This document shows, piece by piece, positions 56,447 through 64,000 of a stretch of DNA of 64,000 nt. The notes under the pieces were generated by a model, which did not search any database, was not told where the DNA came from, and saw only the letters and a program-made list of their open reading frames with translations. Source of the stretch: Shewanella sp. Arc9-LZ (GTDB taxonomy: Bacteria; Pseudomonadota; Gammaproteobacteria; Enterobacterales; Shewanellaceae); NCBI RefSeq assembly GCF_010092445.1, contig NZ_CP048031.1, positions 3,534,001-3,598,000 of the forward strand, read 5' to 3'. Every line of letters starts with the position of its first letter. Positions within the stretch are counted from its first letter, which is position 1. Position numbers and translations under genes: made by a program.

Positions 56447-56995
56447 ATGAATGCAATGAGTTTTTTAGTCAACACTCTGTTTGACTTATACCTAATGATC
56501 GTCATTCTTCGTTTTTGGCTACAGCTTGCAAGAGCGGATTTTTATAATCCATTTAGCCAATTTGTGGTTAAAGCGACACAACCGATTATCGCACCAATGC
56601 GTCGACTATTACCGTCTGTAGGACGTTTTGATACTTCATCAATGGTACTGGCACTGATTGTCGTGTTGGTCAAAATGTTAGTGCTTACTTTCATTGCAGG
56701 GGCAACTGTAGATATTGTTACCTTGTTATTATTCTCAGTGATCTCTGTCGTAAAACAAGCTGGCGTGTTACTTTTTTGGATGTTACTTATCCGCGCAGTA
56801 TTGAGTTGGTTCAACCAAGGTTATAACCCAATTGTGATGGTGATGACCCAATTAACAGAACCTATTTTAGCGCCAGTACGCAAAGTGCTACCCGCTATTG
56901 GTGGCTTAGACCTATCTGTATTAGTGGTATTTATTGCGATGAATTTCATTAATATGTTGTGTGCGCAATATATCCCGTTTTGGTCAATTATTTAG
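56447..56995 (+). CDS. yggT: YggT family membrane protein
   Basis: A protein of about 182 residues with two YggT domains. FLVNTLFDLYLMIVILRFWL starts the first, followed by SQFVVKATQPIIAPMRRLLP. AVLSWFNQGYNPIVMVMTQL and EPILAPVRKVLPAIGGLDLS form the second, both showing the conserved P-x-x-x-PxRR/K turn. It is an integral inner-membrane protein linked to osmotic or division roles in some bacteria. The ATG at 56447 has AAGG ten bases upstream. The frame to 56318 is non-family sequence. Confidence 0.93.
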   Translation: MNAMSFLVNTLFDLYLMIVILRFWLQLARADFYNPFSQFVVKATQPIIAPMRRLLPSVGRFDTSSMVLALIVVLVKMLVLTFIAGATVDIVTLLLFSVISVVKQAGVLLFWMLLIRAVLSWFNQGYNPIVMVMTQLTEPILAPVRKVLPAIGGLDLSVLVVFIAMNFINMLCAQYIPFWSII

Positions 56996-57015
56996 ATGTC
57001 GAACAAATCTAACTA

Positions 57016-57315
57016 ATGAATCCAGTCAGCTATATTAACGATGAGCAGCAAGGTGACTTGCTGCTTTTTGTGTATGTACAACCCAAAGCCAGCCGCGATC
57101 AAATTGTCGGTTTGCACGGTAACGAATTAAAAATAGCTATCACAGCGCCACCGATTGACGGTAAAGCAAATGCTTATCTGTCTAAATACCTTGCAAAAGC
57201 CTGTAAAGTGGCTAAAAGTCAGGTTCATATCCTTAAGGGTGAACAAGGTCGTCATAAGCAAATTAAAATATGCCAACCGCAGATTATTCCGCCTGAAATA
57301 GCCGCCCTTTTGTGA
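57016..57315 (+). CDS. yggU: YggU / DUF167 family protein
   Basis: A 99-residue protein. [20 protein letters not shown] is the conserved start and [20 protein letters not shown] the family signature (GKAN). Its function is not known. It follows yggT with a 20-base gap, the common order in gammaproteobacteria. It is likely cotranscribed with yggT and the DUF4426 gene. Confidence 0.95.
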   Translation: MNPVSYINDEQQGDLLLFVYVQPKASRDQIVGLHGNELKIAITAPPIDGKANAYLSKYLAKACKVAKSQVHILKGEQGRHKQIKICQPQIIPPEIAALL

Positions 57316-57365
57316 CTGTTTCTCCTATAATAACGTTATAGCTCATGCCCGCTAAGGACTAAATT

Positions 57366-57827
57366 ATGTTCCAATCATTGCGTTTATGTCGCCCATTATT
57401 ACAAATATTATTGTTGTCACTAATAACGATGACCAGTATCGGCTACGCTCAAGCAGAACAAAAACAACAAGTTGGTAATTTTGATATTCATTACATGGCG
57501 CTCAGTAGCACCTTTATTACCCCAGAAATAGCAAAAAACTACGGAATAGAACGCAGTAGTTACAATGGATTGGTGAACATTACCGTGCTCAATACGAATC
57601 TAGAAGGACACCCTGCTGTCCCAGTTGAAATTTCAGGAATCGCCAATAACTTAATTGATGCTCGCGTAACTCTGGATTTTAAAGAAATTCGCGAAGGGAA
57701 ATCCATCTATTACATCGCAGAAGTGCCTTATCGTGATGATCAAGATGTCAATTTTACCATTGCCATTAAGCACGGCAACCAGCTAAACACCTCATTGAAA
57801 TTCAAACAAAAATTCTATGTAGATTAA
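57366..57827 (+). CDS. DUF4426 family exported protein
   Basis: A 153-residue protein with a signal peptide (LLQILLLSLITMTSIGYAQA). The mature part starts QKQQVGNFDIHYMALSSTFI, then TPEIAKNYGIERSSYNGLVN, and DARVTLDFKEIREGKSIYYI, matching DUF4426. The predicted fold is all beta and periplasmic. Function is unknown, but its gene is conserved between yggU and rdgB in Shewanella relatives. A repeat-rich gap of 365 bases follows. Confidence 0.9.
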   Translation: MFQSLRLCRPLLQILLLSLITMTSIGYAQAEQKQQVGNFDIHYMALSSTFITPEIAKNYGIERSSYNGLVNITVLNTNLEGHPAVPVEISGIANNLIDARVTLDFKEIREGKSIYYIAEVPYRDDQDVNFTIAIKHGNQLNTSLKFKQKFYVD

Positions 57828-57837
57828 GGCCTAAAAT

Positions 57838-58175
57838 CTCGATAACGAGCGAAAGAGCGAAAGAGCGAAAGAGCGCTGCTAGGACGCTTCGCGGCTAGAT
57901 CCTATACAAGCAAAAAGTGCAGCGTTCGCTCGTCATACTTGCTATCGTTTGTTAACGCCATTACTTCTTGCTACCGCTGTTATCGCTTTTCATCGCTTTT
58001 CATCGCTTTTCATCGCCCATTACCGCCGTTTCGCCATTATCTCTTGCTATCGCTGTTACCGCTTGTTATCGCTTTTCATCGCTGTTACCGATCGATATCG
58101 CTTTTCATCGCTGTTACCGATCGATATCGCTTTCATCGCCGTTACCGCTTGTCATCGCTTGCAATAGCCTATCGC
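57838..58175. repeat. Composite repeat block between DUF4426 and rdgB
   Basis: A short left arm (CGATAACGAGCGAAAGAGCG at 57840) precedes a core (GGACGCTTCGCGGCTAGATC at 57883) and a long right arm (57930-58165). The right arm has triplets of TTTTCATCGC and the 29-base unit GCTGTTACCGATCGATATCG plus CTTTTCATC repeated near 58080 and 58110. Overlapping open frames in all three plus frames are by-products of the repeats. Confidence 0.86.
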
Positions 58176-58192
58176 GGGGTAGTTAGAGTATA

Positions 58193-58879
58193 ATGACGGC
58201 AAATTTACCCTCATCTAAAAAACTTATGCATACCTTAGTCAAACAACAAATTGTTCTTGCCAGTGGCAACAAAGGCAAACTTGCCGAATTTGATCAAATG
58301 CTGACAGCATTTAATATTGAAGTATTACCACAGAATCAATTTAACGTGACAGAGGTTGCAGAGACAGGCACTACATTTGTAGAGAACGCCATTATTAAGG
58401 CTCGTCATGCCGCAGAAATAACCGGTAAAGCTGCAATTGCAGATGACTCAGGTATTGAAGTTGATGCACTACAAGGCCAACCAGGGATTTACTCTGCCCG
58501 TTATTCAGGAGCCAATGCAACCGAAACCAGCAATTACCTCAAGCTACTTGATGCATTGCAAGGCGAAACACTTCGAAGTGCCCGTTTCCAATGTGTACTG
58601 GTTTATATGCGTCATGCAAAAGATCCTACGCCTATTATTTGCCAGGCTTCATGGGAAGGGACAATCAACCATGCTCCACAAGGCGAGCAAGGCCATGGTT
58701 ATGATCCCGTATTTATTCCGCAAGGTTTTGAGTGCTCGGCAGCAGAGCTAACTCGTGAACAGAAAAATGCCCATAGTCATCGAGGCAAAGCACTTGAGTT
58801 ATTAGTGAGTGCCATGAAAGCTCAAGGTATCATTTTATCGAACAGTACATCGAACAATACTTCTGGCGGCCACCAATAA
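58193..58879 (+). CDS. rdgB: XTP/dITP pyrophosphatase (RdgB/Ham1)
   Basis: A 228-residue protein. IVLASGNKGKLAEFDQML is the N-terminal signature, AAIADDSGIEVDALQGQPGI the substrate loop with the catalytic Asp, and QGHGYDPVFIPQGFECSAAE the C-terminal motif. It hydrolyses non-canonical purine nucleotides such as dITP to prevent mutagenic incorporation. The start at 58193 follows repeat sequence. ATG 58226 (MHTLVKQQ) would give a more typical length of about 217 residues, so the exact start is uncertain. It abuts hemW by one base. Confidence 0.94.
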   Translation: MTANLPSSKKLMHTLVKQQIVLASGNKGKLAEFDQMLTAFNIEVLPQNQFNVTEVAETGTTFVENAIIKARHAAEITGKAAIADDSGIEVDALQGQPGIYSARYSGANATETSNYLKLLDALQGETLRSARFQCVLVYMRHAKDPTPIICQASWEGTINHAPQGEQGHGYDPVFIPQGFECSAAELTREQKNAHSHRGKALELLVSAMKAQGIILSNSTSNNTSGGHQ

Positions 58880-60019
58880 ATGATATTGCAATTACCCCCA
58901 CTTAGCTTGTATATCCATATTCCTTGGTGCGTGCAAAAATGCCCTTATTGCGATTTTAACTCCCACGGCCAAAACGGTGAGTTACCACAGCAACAATATG
59001 TCGATGCATTATTAGAAGATTTAAAACAAGACTTGGTGTATGTTCAAGGTCGAAAGGTGCATACCATTTTTATCGGCGGTGGCACGCCATCGTTATTTGA
59101 TGCTAGTCAAATTCAACGCATACTTGAAGGCGCGCAAGCGTTAATCCCTTTTGAAGATAATATTGAAATCACCATGGAAGCCAATCCTGGCACATTAGAG
59201 CACGACGACTTTAGTGCTTACCGCGCAGCGGGTGTCACGCGTTTATCTATTGGGGTGCAAAGTTTTTCAAAAGAAAAACTTAATCTGCTAGGACGTATCC
59301 ACAATGAAGATGAAGCTAAAGTGGCGGCTGAAAAAGCCAAACAAGCAGATTATTTAAGTTTTAATCTCGACTTAATGCACGGTTTACCAAACCAAAGCTT
59401 TGACGAGGCCATGCATGATATCGACACAGCAACGGCTTTAGCTCCACCGCATCTTTCTTGGTATCAACTCACCATTGAACCCAACACCTTGTTTCATTCA
59501 AAACCACCACAATTACCAGACGATGAAAACCTGTGGCAAATATACGAGCAAGGTCAGCAGCGCTTAGCGGCATTAGGTTATGAGCAATACGAAATATCAG
59601 CCTATGCAAAACCTGGATTCCAATGTCGCCATAATCTTAATTATTGGCAATTTGGCGATTACCTTGGCATCGGTTGCGGCGCCCACGGTAAAATCACCCT
59701 GCCCGGCTCAAATCGGATTGTACGTACCGTAAAAATAAAGCACCCTAAAGGCTACCTCGCTGCGGATAAATATACCTTTGAAACCACAGATGTCGTTGAA
59801 GAAGACCGCCCATTAGAATACTTAATGAACCGTCTAAGGTTGATGACTCCAATCCCTAAAACTGAATTTGAGCAGCGTACAGGCCAATCTGCAGAGGTAG
59901 TAAAACAAGGAATGCAAAAATCAATTGAACGGGGATTATTGACAGAAACCACAACGCATTGGCAATTGACGTCTAAAGGCCACATGTTTGTAAATGATTT
60001 GCTGTCTCAGTTTATTTAA
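58880..60019 (+). CDS. hemW: Radical SAM haem chaperone HemW
   Basis: A 379-residue protein. YIHIPWCVQKCPYCDFNSHG contains the C-x3-C-x2-C [4Fe-4S] cluster motif plus the extra Phe of HemN-like proteins. FIGGGTPSLFDASQIQRILE and RLSIGVQSFSKEKLNLLGR follow, and the C-terminal HemN domain carries YEISAYAKPGFQCRHNLNYW. HemW transfers haem to targets and is distinct from oxygen-independent coproporphyrinogen oxidase. It begins directly after rdgB with no spacer. Confidence 0.95.
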   Translation: MILQLPPLSLYIHIPWCVQKCPYCDFNSHGQNGELPQQQYVDALLEDLKQDLVYVQGRKVHTIFIGGGTPSLFDASQIQRILEGAQALIPFEDNIEITMEANPGTLEHDDFSAYRAAGVTRLSIGVQSFSKEKLNLLGRIHNEDEAKVAAEKAKQADYLSFNLDLMHGLPNQSFDEAMHDIDTATALAPPHLSWYQLTIEPNTLFHSKPPQLPDDENLWQIYEQGQQRLAALGYEQYEISAYAKPGFQCRHNLNYWQFGDYLGIGCGAHGKITLPGSNRIVRTVKIKHPKGYLAADKYTFETTDVVEEDRPLEYLMNRLRLMTPIPKTEFEQRTGQSAEVVKQGMQKSIERGLLTETTTHWQLTSKGHMFVNDLLSQFI

Positions 60020-60047
60020 TTTACCAGTCGATTGAATAAAATAATAT

Positions 60048-60085
60048 GACTCGCGGTTTTCTTTTTCAACCGTTAACTGCGAGTC
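60048..60085 (+). terminator. Stem-loop after hemW
   Basis: GACTCGC pairs with GCGAGTC across a loop, with a nested GGTT / AACC. It lies about 30 bases past the hemW stop. It lacks a clear T-run downstream, so termination is only a possibility. Confidence 0.35.
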
Positions 60086-60220
60086 AATAATCAAAAATCT
60101 GCTTCTAGCGCCACAATTTACTTACCTTAAATACACACTTTCTAACATTTCTATTCACACATTTAGGCAAAGCTTGATTAGGATATGCGCTTATAACTTA
60201 GGTACTTTGGGAAGATATCA

Positions 60221-62077
60221 ATGTCTATTAAAACTAAAACAACTCTCGTTGCTGTCGCGTTATCAAGCTTATTAAGCGCATCAGTCATTGCGAACTTGCA
60301 CAACATGCCGCAATTGAGCCAACAAGAAAGTACAGCGACATCAAGCCAACAAACTGAATCAGAAAAAGCCAACGTATTGTTTGAAGCCATTTTTATGGAA
60401 AATGTAATGGCGAATCCGGTTAACCAAACTTACCTGGGCATCAAACAAGATTACGGCAAGTGGAATGACTTGTCTGATGCTGCTGCAGATGCTGATTTAG
60501 CCCGCAGTAAACAGCAACTAATAAGATTAACTCGCCTTGATGCCAATAAATTAAATGAACAAGCTGCGCTCAGTTATGAACTGTTGAAGGCCAGCTTAGA
60601 GCACAGTATTAGCGACGATAAATGGCGTTATCACACCTATCCGATTAACCAAATGTATGGCGTCCATTCTGTGGTGGCTTCATTATTGATTAACCAACAT
60701 CAAATAACCGATGAAAGTGATGCTAAAGCTTATATTAGTCGTTTGAACGGCATACCAACACTACTTGCACAATTAGAAACCTCATTAGAAATTCGCGCTA
60801 AAAAGCATATTATCGCGCCAAAATTTGTTTTCCCATATGTAATTTCCGATAGTAAAAACATTATCACTGGCGCCCCATTTACAGAGACTGGAAAAGACAG
60901 CGCGTTATGGGCTGACGCGAACCGTAAGATAAATAAACTCGATATAACCGATGGCAACAAACAAGCCTTATTAGTCGAAGTAAAACAAGCTCTACTGACT
61001 AAGGTAAAACCTGCCTATGAGCAGTTAATCACCTATACTAAGTCACTTGAAGCTCGAGCCGATACTCAAGATGGAGCCTGGAAACTGCCTGACGGAGAAG
61101 CGTTTTACAATAACGCCCTCGCCCGCACCACTACAACCGATATGACCGCAGACACTATCCATGATCTTGGCTTATCTGAAGTTAAGCGTATTCATGATGA
61201 AATGCGGGTCATTATGAAAAAGGTACACTTTGCCGGCAGCTTACAAGAGTTTTTTGTGTTCATGCGCGATGATAAGCAATTTTATTACCCAGAAACTGAT
61301 GAAGGCAAAACGGCATATCTCGCCCAAGCAAAATCGCTGATCGATACTATGGAGTCTCGTTTAGACGAAGTGTTCACGATTAAGCCTAAAGCCGAATTAG
61401 TGGTTCGAAAGGTAGAAGCGTTTAGAGAAAAATCAGCAGGTAAAGCATTTTACGACCAACCTGCACCAGATGGTTCTCGCCCTGGAAGCTATTACGCTAA
61501 TTTATACAAAATGGAAGCGATGCCAAAGTATCAGATGGAAGCGCTTGCTTACCATGAAGGGATCCCAGGACATCACATGCAAATTGCTATTGCACAAGAA
61601 TTGCAAGGCATTCCAAAATTCCGTAAATTTGGCGGTTACACTGCTTATATTGAAGGTTGGGGACTTTACTCAGAATATTTCCCGAAGGAAATGGGCTTAT
61701 ATGCCGACCCATACTCTGACTTTGGTCGTTTATCGATGGAGCTATGGCGCGCATGCCGTTTAGTGGTTGATACTGGGATACACGCTAAAAAGTGGACTCG
61801 TGAGCAGGCTATTGCCTATTACGTTGAGAATACTCCAAACGCTGAGTCTGATGCGATAAAAATGGTCGAACGCCATATTGTTATGCCATCACAAGCTACT
61901 GCGTATAAAGTAGGTATGATTAAAATATTACAACTACGTGAGCAGGCTAAAAAGGCGCTAGGAGCCAAGTTTGATATTCGCGAATTTCATACTGTAATCC
62001 TTAAAAATGGACCATTGCCATTAGACATACTTGAAGAGCAAGTAAATAAGTGGATTAAGCAGGTTCAATCGCTGTAA
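60221..62077 (+). CDS. DUF885 family protein (M1-like zinc hydrolase fold), exported
   Basis: A 618-residue protein with a signal peptide (LVAVALSSLLSASVIA). The family motif LAYHEGIPGHHMQIAIAQEL near residue 450 is the HExxH-like zinc site of DUF885, and YIEGWGLYSEYFPKEMGLYA supplies the third-ligand region. PNAESDAIKMVERHIVMPSQ and GMIKILQLREQAKKALG are also conserved. It is probably a periplasmic metallopeptidase or peptidase-like enzyme, but its substrate is unknown. The gene stands alone and ends in a strong terminator. Confidence 0.92.
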   Translation: MSIKTKTTLVAVALSSLLSASVIANLHNMPQLSQQESTATSSQQTESEKANVLFEAIFMENVMANPVNQTYLGIKQDYGKWNDLSDAAADADLARSKQQLIRLTRLDANKLNEQAALSYELLKASLEHSISDDKWRYHTYPINQMYGVHSVVASLLINQHQITDESDAKAYISRLNGIPTLLAQLETSLEIRAKKHIIAPKFVFPYVISDSKNIITGAPFTETGKDSALWADANRKINKLDITDGNKQALLVEVKQALLTKVKPAYEQLITYTKSLEARADTQDGAWKLPDGEAFYNNALARTTTTDMTADTIHDLGLSEVKRIHDEMRVIMKKVHFAGSLQEFFVFMRDDKQFYYPETDEGKTAYLAQAKSLIDTMESRLDEVFTIKPKAELVVRKVEAFREKSAGKAFYDQPAPDGSRPGSYYANLYKMEAMPKYQMEALAYHEGIPGHHMQIAIAQELQGIPKFRKFGGYTAYIEGWGLYSEYFPKEMGLYADPYSDFGRLSMELWRACRLVVDTGIHAKKWTREQAIAYYVENTPNAESDAIKMVERHIVMPSQATAYKVGMIKILQLREQAKKALGAKFDIREFHTVILKNGPLPLDILEEQVNKWIKQVQSL

Positions 62078-62105
62078 TTTTTAATCATTAATCCACTCGA
62101 AACAT

Positions 62106-62132
62106 AAAACGGCAACCTGAGGTTGCCGTTTT
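62106..62132 (+). terminator. Rho-independent terminator of the DUF885 gene
   Basis: ACGGCAACC pairs with GGTTGCCGT, with a three-base loop and a short TTTT tail. It begins 30 bases after the stop at 62077. Confidence 0.9.
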
Positions 62133-62159
62133 GCTTTATCAATTTCCACAAAAAAATAA

Positions 62160-62179
62160 CCCCAGAACAAAGTCTGGGG
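62160..62179. terminator. Second hairpin after the DUF885 gene
   Basis: CCCCAGA pairs with TCTGGGG around ACAAAG. No T-run follows. It may be a backup or an unrelated stem-loop. Confidence 0.4.
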
Positions 62180-62475
62180 TAAACCAAATAAATTAGGATG
62201 ATGGTTTTAAGGTTGGCATTATTTTAGTTCGAAAACCATTGCCAACACTGACTCAAAATTTGCTACCTTGCCGATTTGTACATCTCACTGAAAAGGGGTC
62301 ATTTCTCAGAAAAACGTAGGGTTCAAATCATTTCGAATCAACTGAGTACTATTGTATTGATATCAGAACAGAGTTCAACTAGTTAACAAATGTAAATTGC
62401 TAAACCCTTGATTAGCAACTTACTAATAAACTAATCAATCAACACCTTAAGCACTTTAAAATCAGCCGCTTAATA
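62180..62475. other. Intergenic region without recognisable features
   Basis: About 300 bases between the DUF885 terminators and the LysR terminator hold no gene, repeat of the local families or motif that I can recognise. Confidence 0.6.
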
Positions 62476-62476
62476 C

Positions 62477-62502
62477 AAAGCCGCAAGGCAAGCTGCGGCT
62501 TT
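62477..62502 (-). terminator. Rho-independent terminator of the LysR gene
   Basis: AAAGCCGCA pairs with TGCGGCTTT in a nine-base stem, about 30 bases past the LysR stop. The stem ends in a TTT on the minus strand. Confidence 0.8.
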
Positions 62503-62531
62503 GTTCTAAATTTGAAATAATGTTTCCACTT

Positions 62532-63473
62532 TTACTTACGAAGTTTATACAAATGATCGAACTTAGCATCCCAATAAGGTGGGCTGCTGATGTGCGTTTT
62601 AATAAAATCAATGAACGCACTAACTTTTGGAGCTAGATGTTTACGACGAGGATACACAGCTTGTAATGGAAGATTGTGAGTCAACTGCCAATCAGGTAAC
62701 AAAGGAATCAATGTCCCTTGAGCGATTTCATCTTCCATTAAGTAACTGGCTAAATAGACAATGCCTAAACCACTTACTGCGGCCGATTTCAATGCTGGCG
62801 CATTATCGACACGAAAATTGCCTGACACACCTATTTCGCAATAATCTTCACCCTTTTTAAATTGCCACATGCTGTGCTCATGCCACTCACCTTGATACAC
62901 CAAACAATTGTGTTCAACCAATTGCTCTGGGCGGCTAATGTTACCATGTTGGGCAATATAACCCGGTGATGCGACTAACAAGAACTGACATTTCATTAAC
63001 GGTCTTGCCACCATACCCAGCGGCAATTGCTCAGACATGGTTAACAATAGGTCTAAGCCTTCACTGACAACATCGACTTTATGATCAAGTAAGCTCACTT
63101 GTAGTTCAAGCTCTGGATGCCTTGCCATAAATGCTGGTAAAGCTGGAATAATGTGCATGGTGCCAAATGATTGTGATATCCCAACTTTTAATACACCACG
63201 AGTTGCATCATTTAAGTTGTGAACACTTGAAACGGCCTGCTCTGCATCACGAAGAAGTTCTTCGCCTTGTAGATACAATAAATTGCCGGCTTCAGTAAGG
63301 CTTAAACTGCGGGTTGTACGCTGAATAAGTTGCACACCAAGTTTATGTTCAAGATCTGCAACTTGAGTACTTACTTTAGATTTAGAAATGCCAAGACGTC
63401 TGGCTGCAGCACTAAAACTTCCTGCACGTGCAACATGAGTAAAAATTGCGATAGGTTCTAACAGTTCTAACAT
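62532..63473 (-). CDS. LysR-family transcriptional regulator
   Basis: A 313-residue LTTR. The N-terminal helix-turn-helix is AGSFSAAARRLGISKSKVST, followed by the coiled linker, VQLIQRTTRSLSLTEAGNLL. The C-terminal effector domain runs from about residue 92 (GVLKVGISQSFGTMHIIPAL). It is the CrgA-like group, which often controls aromatic, redox or transport genes. Its target is unclear, since the neighbours are an unidentified partial gene and a DUF885 gene on the other strand. Confidence 0.94.
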   Translation of the reverse strand: MLELLEPIAIFTHVARAGSFSAAARRLGISKSKVSTQVADLEHKLGVQLIQRTTRSLSLTEAGNLLYLQGEELLRDAEQAVSSVHNLNDATRGVLKVGISQSFGTMHIIPALPAFMARHPELELQVSLLDHKVDVVSEGLDLLLTMSEQLPLGMVARPLMKCQFLLVASPGYIAQHGNISRPEQLVEHNCLVYQGEWHEHSMWQFKKGEDYCEIGVSGNFRVDNAPALKSAAVSGLGIVYLASYLMEDEIAQGTLIPLLPDWQLTHNLPLQAVYPRRKHLAPKVSAFIDFIKTHISSPPYWDAKFDHLYKLRK

Positions 63474-63813
63474 GAAAGTCGCCTTAAGCTGGTTACGACA
63501 TTAATAAAAATTTCAGATATCTGTTAGCCATTGCTGGTAACTAAACCTTGCTTAGCATCAATATCGACACTCAGATATTATGATTGTTGCTGCCAAATGA
63601 GCATCAAAACAAACTAATATCTTTAATCAACACTAACAAATGAAGATTCTGAAATATAACCACATCTAAAGTAGAGTGTAATTTTGTAATAATTCTCAAG
63701 AGTATAACAAAAAAAGCCTCTATGGCTCTATATTTATAATTGACAATTTTTTTATCAGAACAAAGCAACACGAGCTATAGCGGTAAAACAGCTAGAATTG
63801 GCCCCAAAAAAAA
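63474..63813. other. Intergenic region upstream of the LysR gene
   Basis: No gene or repeat of the local families is seen in these 340 bases. They presumably hold the LysR promoter and an autoregulatory site (T-N11-A type), but none could be pinned down. Confidence 0.5.
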
Positions 63814-63843
63814 GCCCCTGTGTCTTCAAAAAGAGCACAGGGG
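63811..63843 (-). terminator. Rho-independent terminator of the partial gene at the right edge
   Basis: CCCCTGTG pairs with CACAGGGG, followed on the minus strand by CTTTTTTTT. It lies 40 bases past the stop at 63884. Confidence 0.9.
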
Positions 63844-63883
63844 AAGGTCAGGTGTCCGGGAAGACAGGTTGAACAAAATAAAT

Positions 63884-64000
63884 TTACTCTTTTAGCTCGC
63901 CTAGCTTGGCCAATGTATAAGGTGCAAGTTCTGGTATGGATTTACGCACTTGGCTTTCTAACACTAATAATCCTTCAAAATTATCACAAATTTTATCAGC
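63884..64000 (-). CDS. C-terminal end of an unidentified gene (cut by window edge)
   Basis: The minus strand stays open for 38 codons from the window edge and ends with a TAA at 63884-63886. It reads ADKICDNFEGLLVLESQVRK and continues SIPELAPYTLAKLGELKE. The composition is that of a normal cytosolic protein, and a strong terminator follows. I do not recognise the family from this fragment. Confidence 0.6.
   Translation of the reverse strand, partial: ADKICDNFEGLLVLESQVRKSIPELAPYTLAKLGELKE

Noticed and set aside
57939-58193. Three overlapping plus-strand open frames before rdgB
   Set aside because: They are read through the right-arm repeats, share the same repeated peptides in shifted frames, and have no family features.
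1-64000. tRNA or rRNA genes
   Set aside because: No cloverleaf with T-loop consensus or rRNA segment was recognised when reading the intergenic regions. A tRNAscan run was not possible.

Overview
The window looks like chromosomal DNA of a marine gammaproteobacterium, most probably Shewanella or a close relative. I infer this from the housekeeping order pilU-pilT / yggS-proC-yggT-yggU-DUF4426-rdgB-hemW, the neighbouring ruvX-yqgE-hemH group, and an RfaH-controlled surface-polysaccharide region. No database search was possible, so the genus is an inference.

Bases 1 to about 39,850 are a large surface-polysaccharide region read entirely from the minus strand, built from two back-to-back loci. 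The upstream locus (39 to 19.5 kb) has rfaH, a JUMPStart/ops element, a 915-residue SLBB exporter, a Wzz co-polymerase, wecB, rmlBAD, glycosyltransferases, its own Wzx and Wzy, an acyltransferase, rmlC, and two tandem WecA-type initiating transferases. It closes with a decayed galU fragment and a terminator. The downstream locus (19 to 0 kb) starts at a second JUMPStart/ops element and has wza-wzb-wzc, a second rmlBADC set, an ATP-grasp protein, a second Wzx and Wzy, more glycosyltransferases, an O-acyltransferase, a short PglC-type initiating transferase, an SDR, ugd and a sugar epimerase cut by the window edge. Both loci can make dTDP-L-rhamnose and each has its own flippase, polymerase, length regulator and outer-membrane exporter. 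This implies two separate Wzx/Wzy-dependent glycans under shared RfaH control.

Bases 40.4 to 54.1 kb are ordinary chromosome on the minus strand: a DUF4136 lipoprotein, a three-gene glucosylglycerate module (synthase, phosphatase, phosphorylase), ruvX, yqgE, a Sui1-type factor, hemH, a glutathione peroxidase, an outer-membrane porin, and pilU/pilT. From 54.1 to 62.1 kb the plus strand carries yggS, proC, yggT, yggU, a DUF4426 gene, rdgB, hemW and a DUF885 protein. A minus-strand LysR regulator and the end of an unidentified gene finish the window.

The most unusual feature is the intergenic DNA. Almost every long gap is filled with two repeat families: ten-base units of the form AGCGRTARCA, usually as a left arm followed by an inverted right arm, and a core rich in GNA-triloop mini-hairpins (GCGAAGC, GCGTAGC). 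One gap holds 36 uninterrupted ten-base units (54841-55200) and another holds tandem 96-bp units beside ruvX. These repeats lie in the leaders of both ops-controlled operons and of the glucosylglycerate operon, and between genes inside operons. Upstream of the glucosylglycerate operon there is also a near-consensus NtrC site with a possible sigma-54 promoter.
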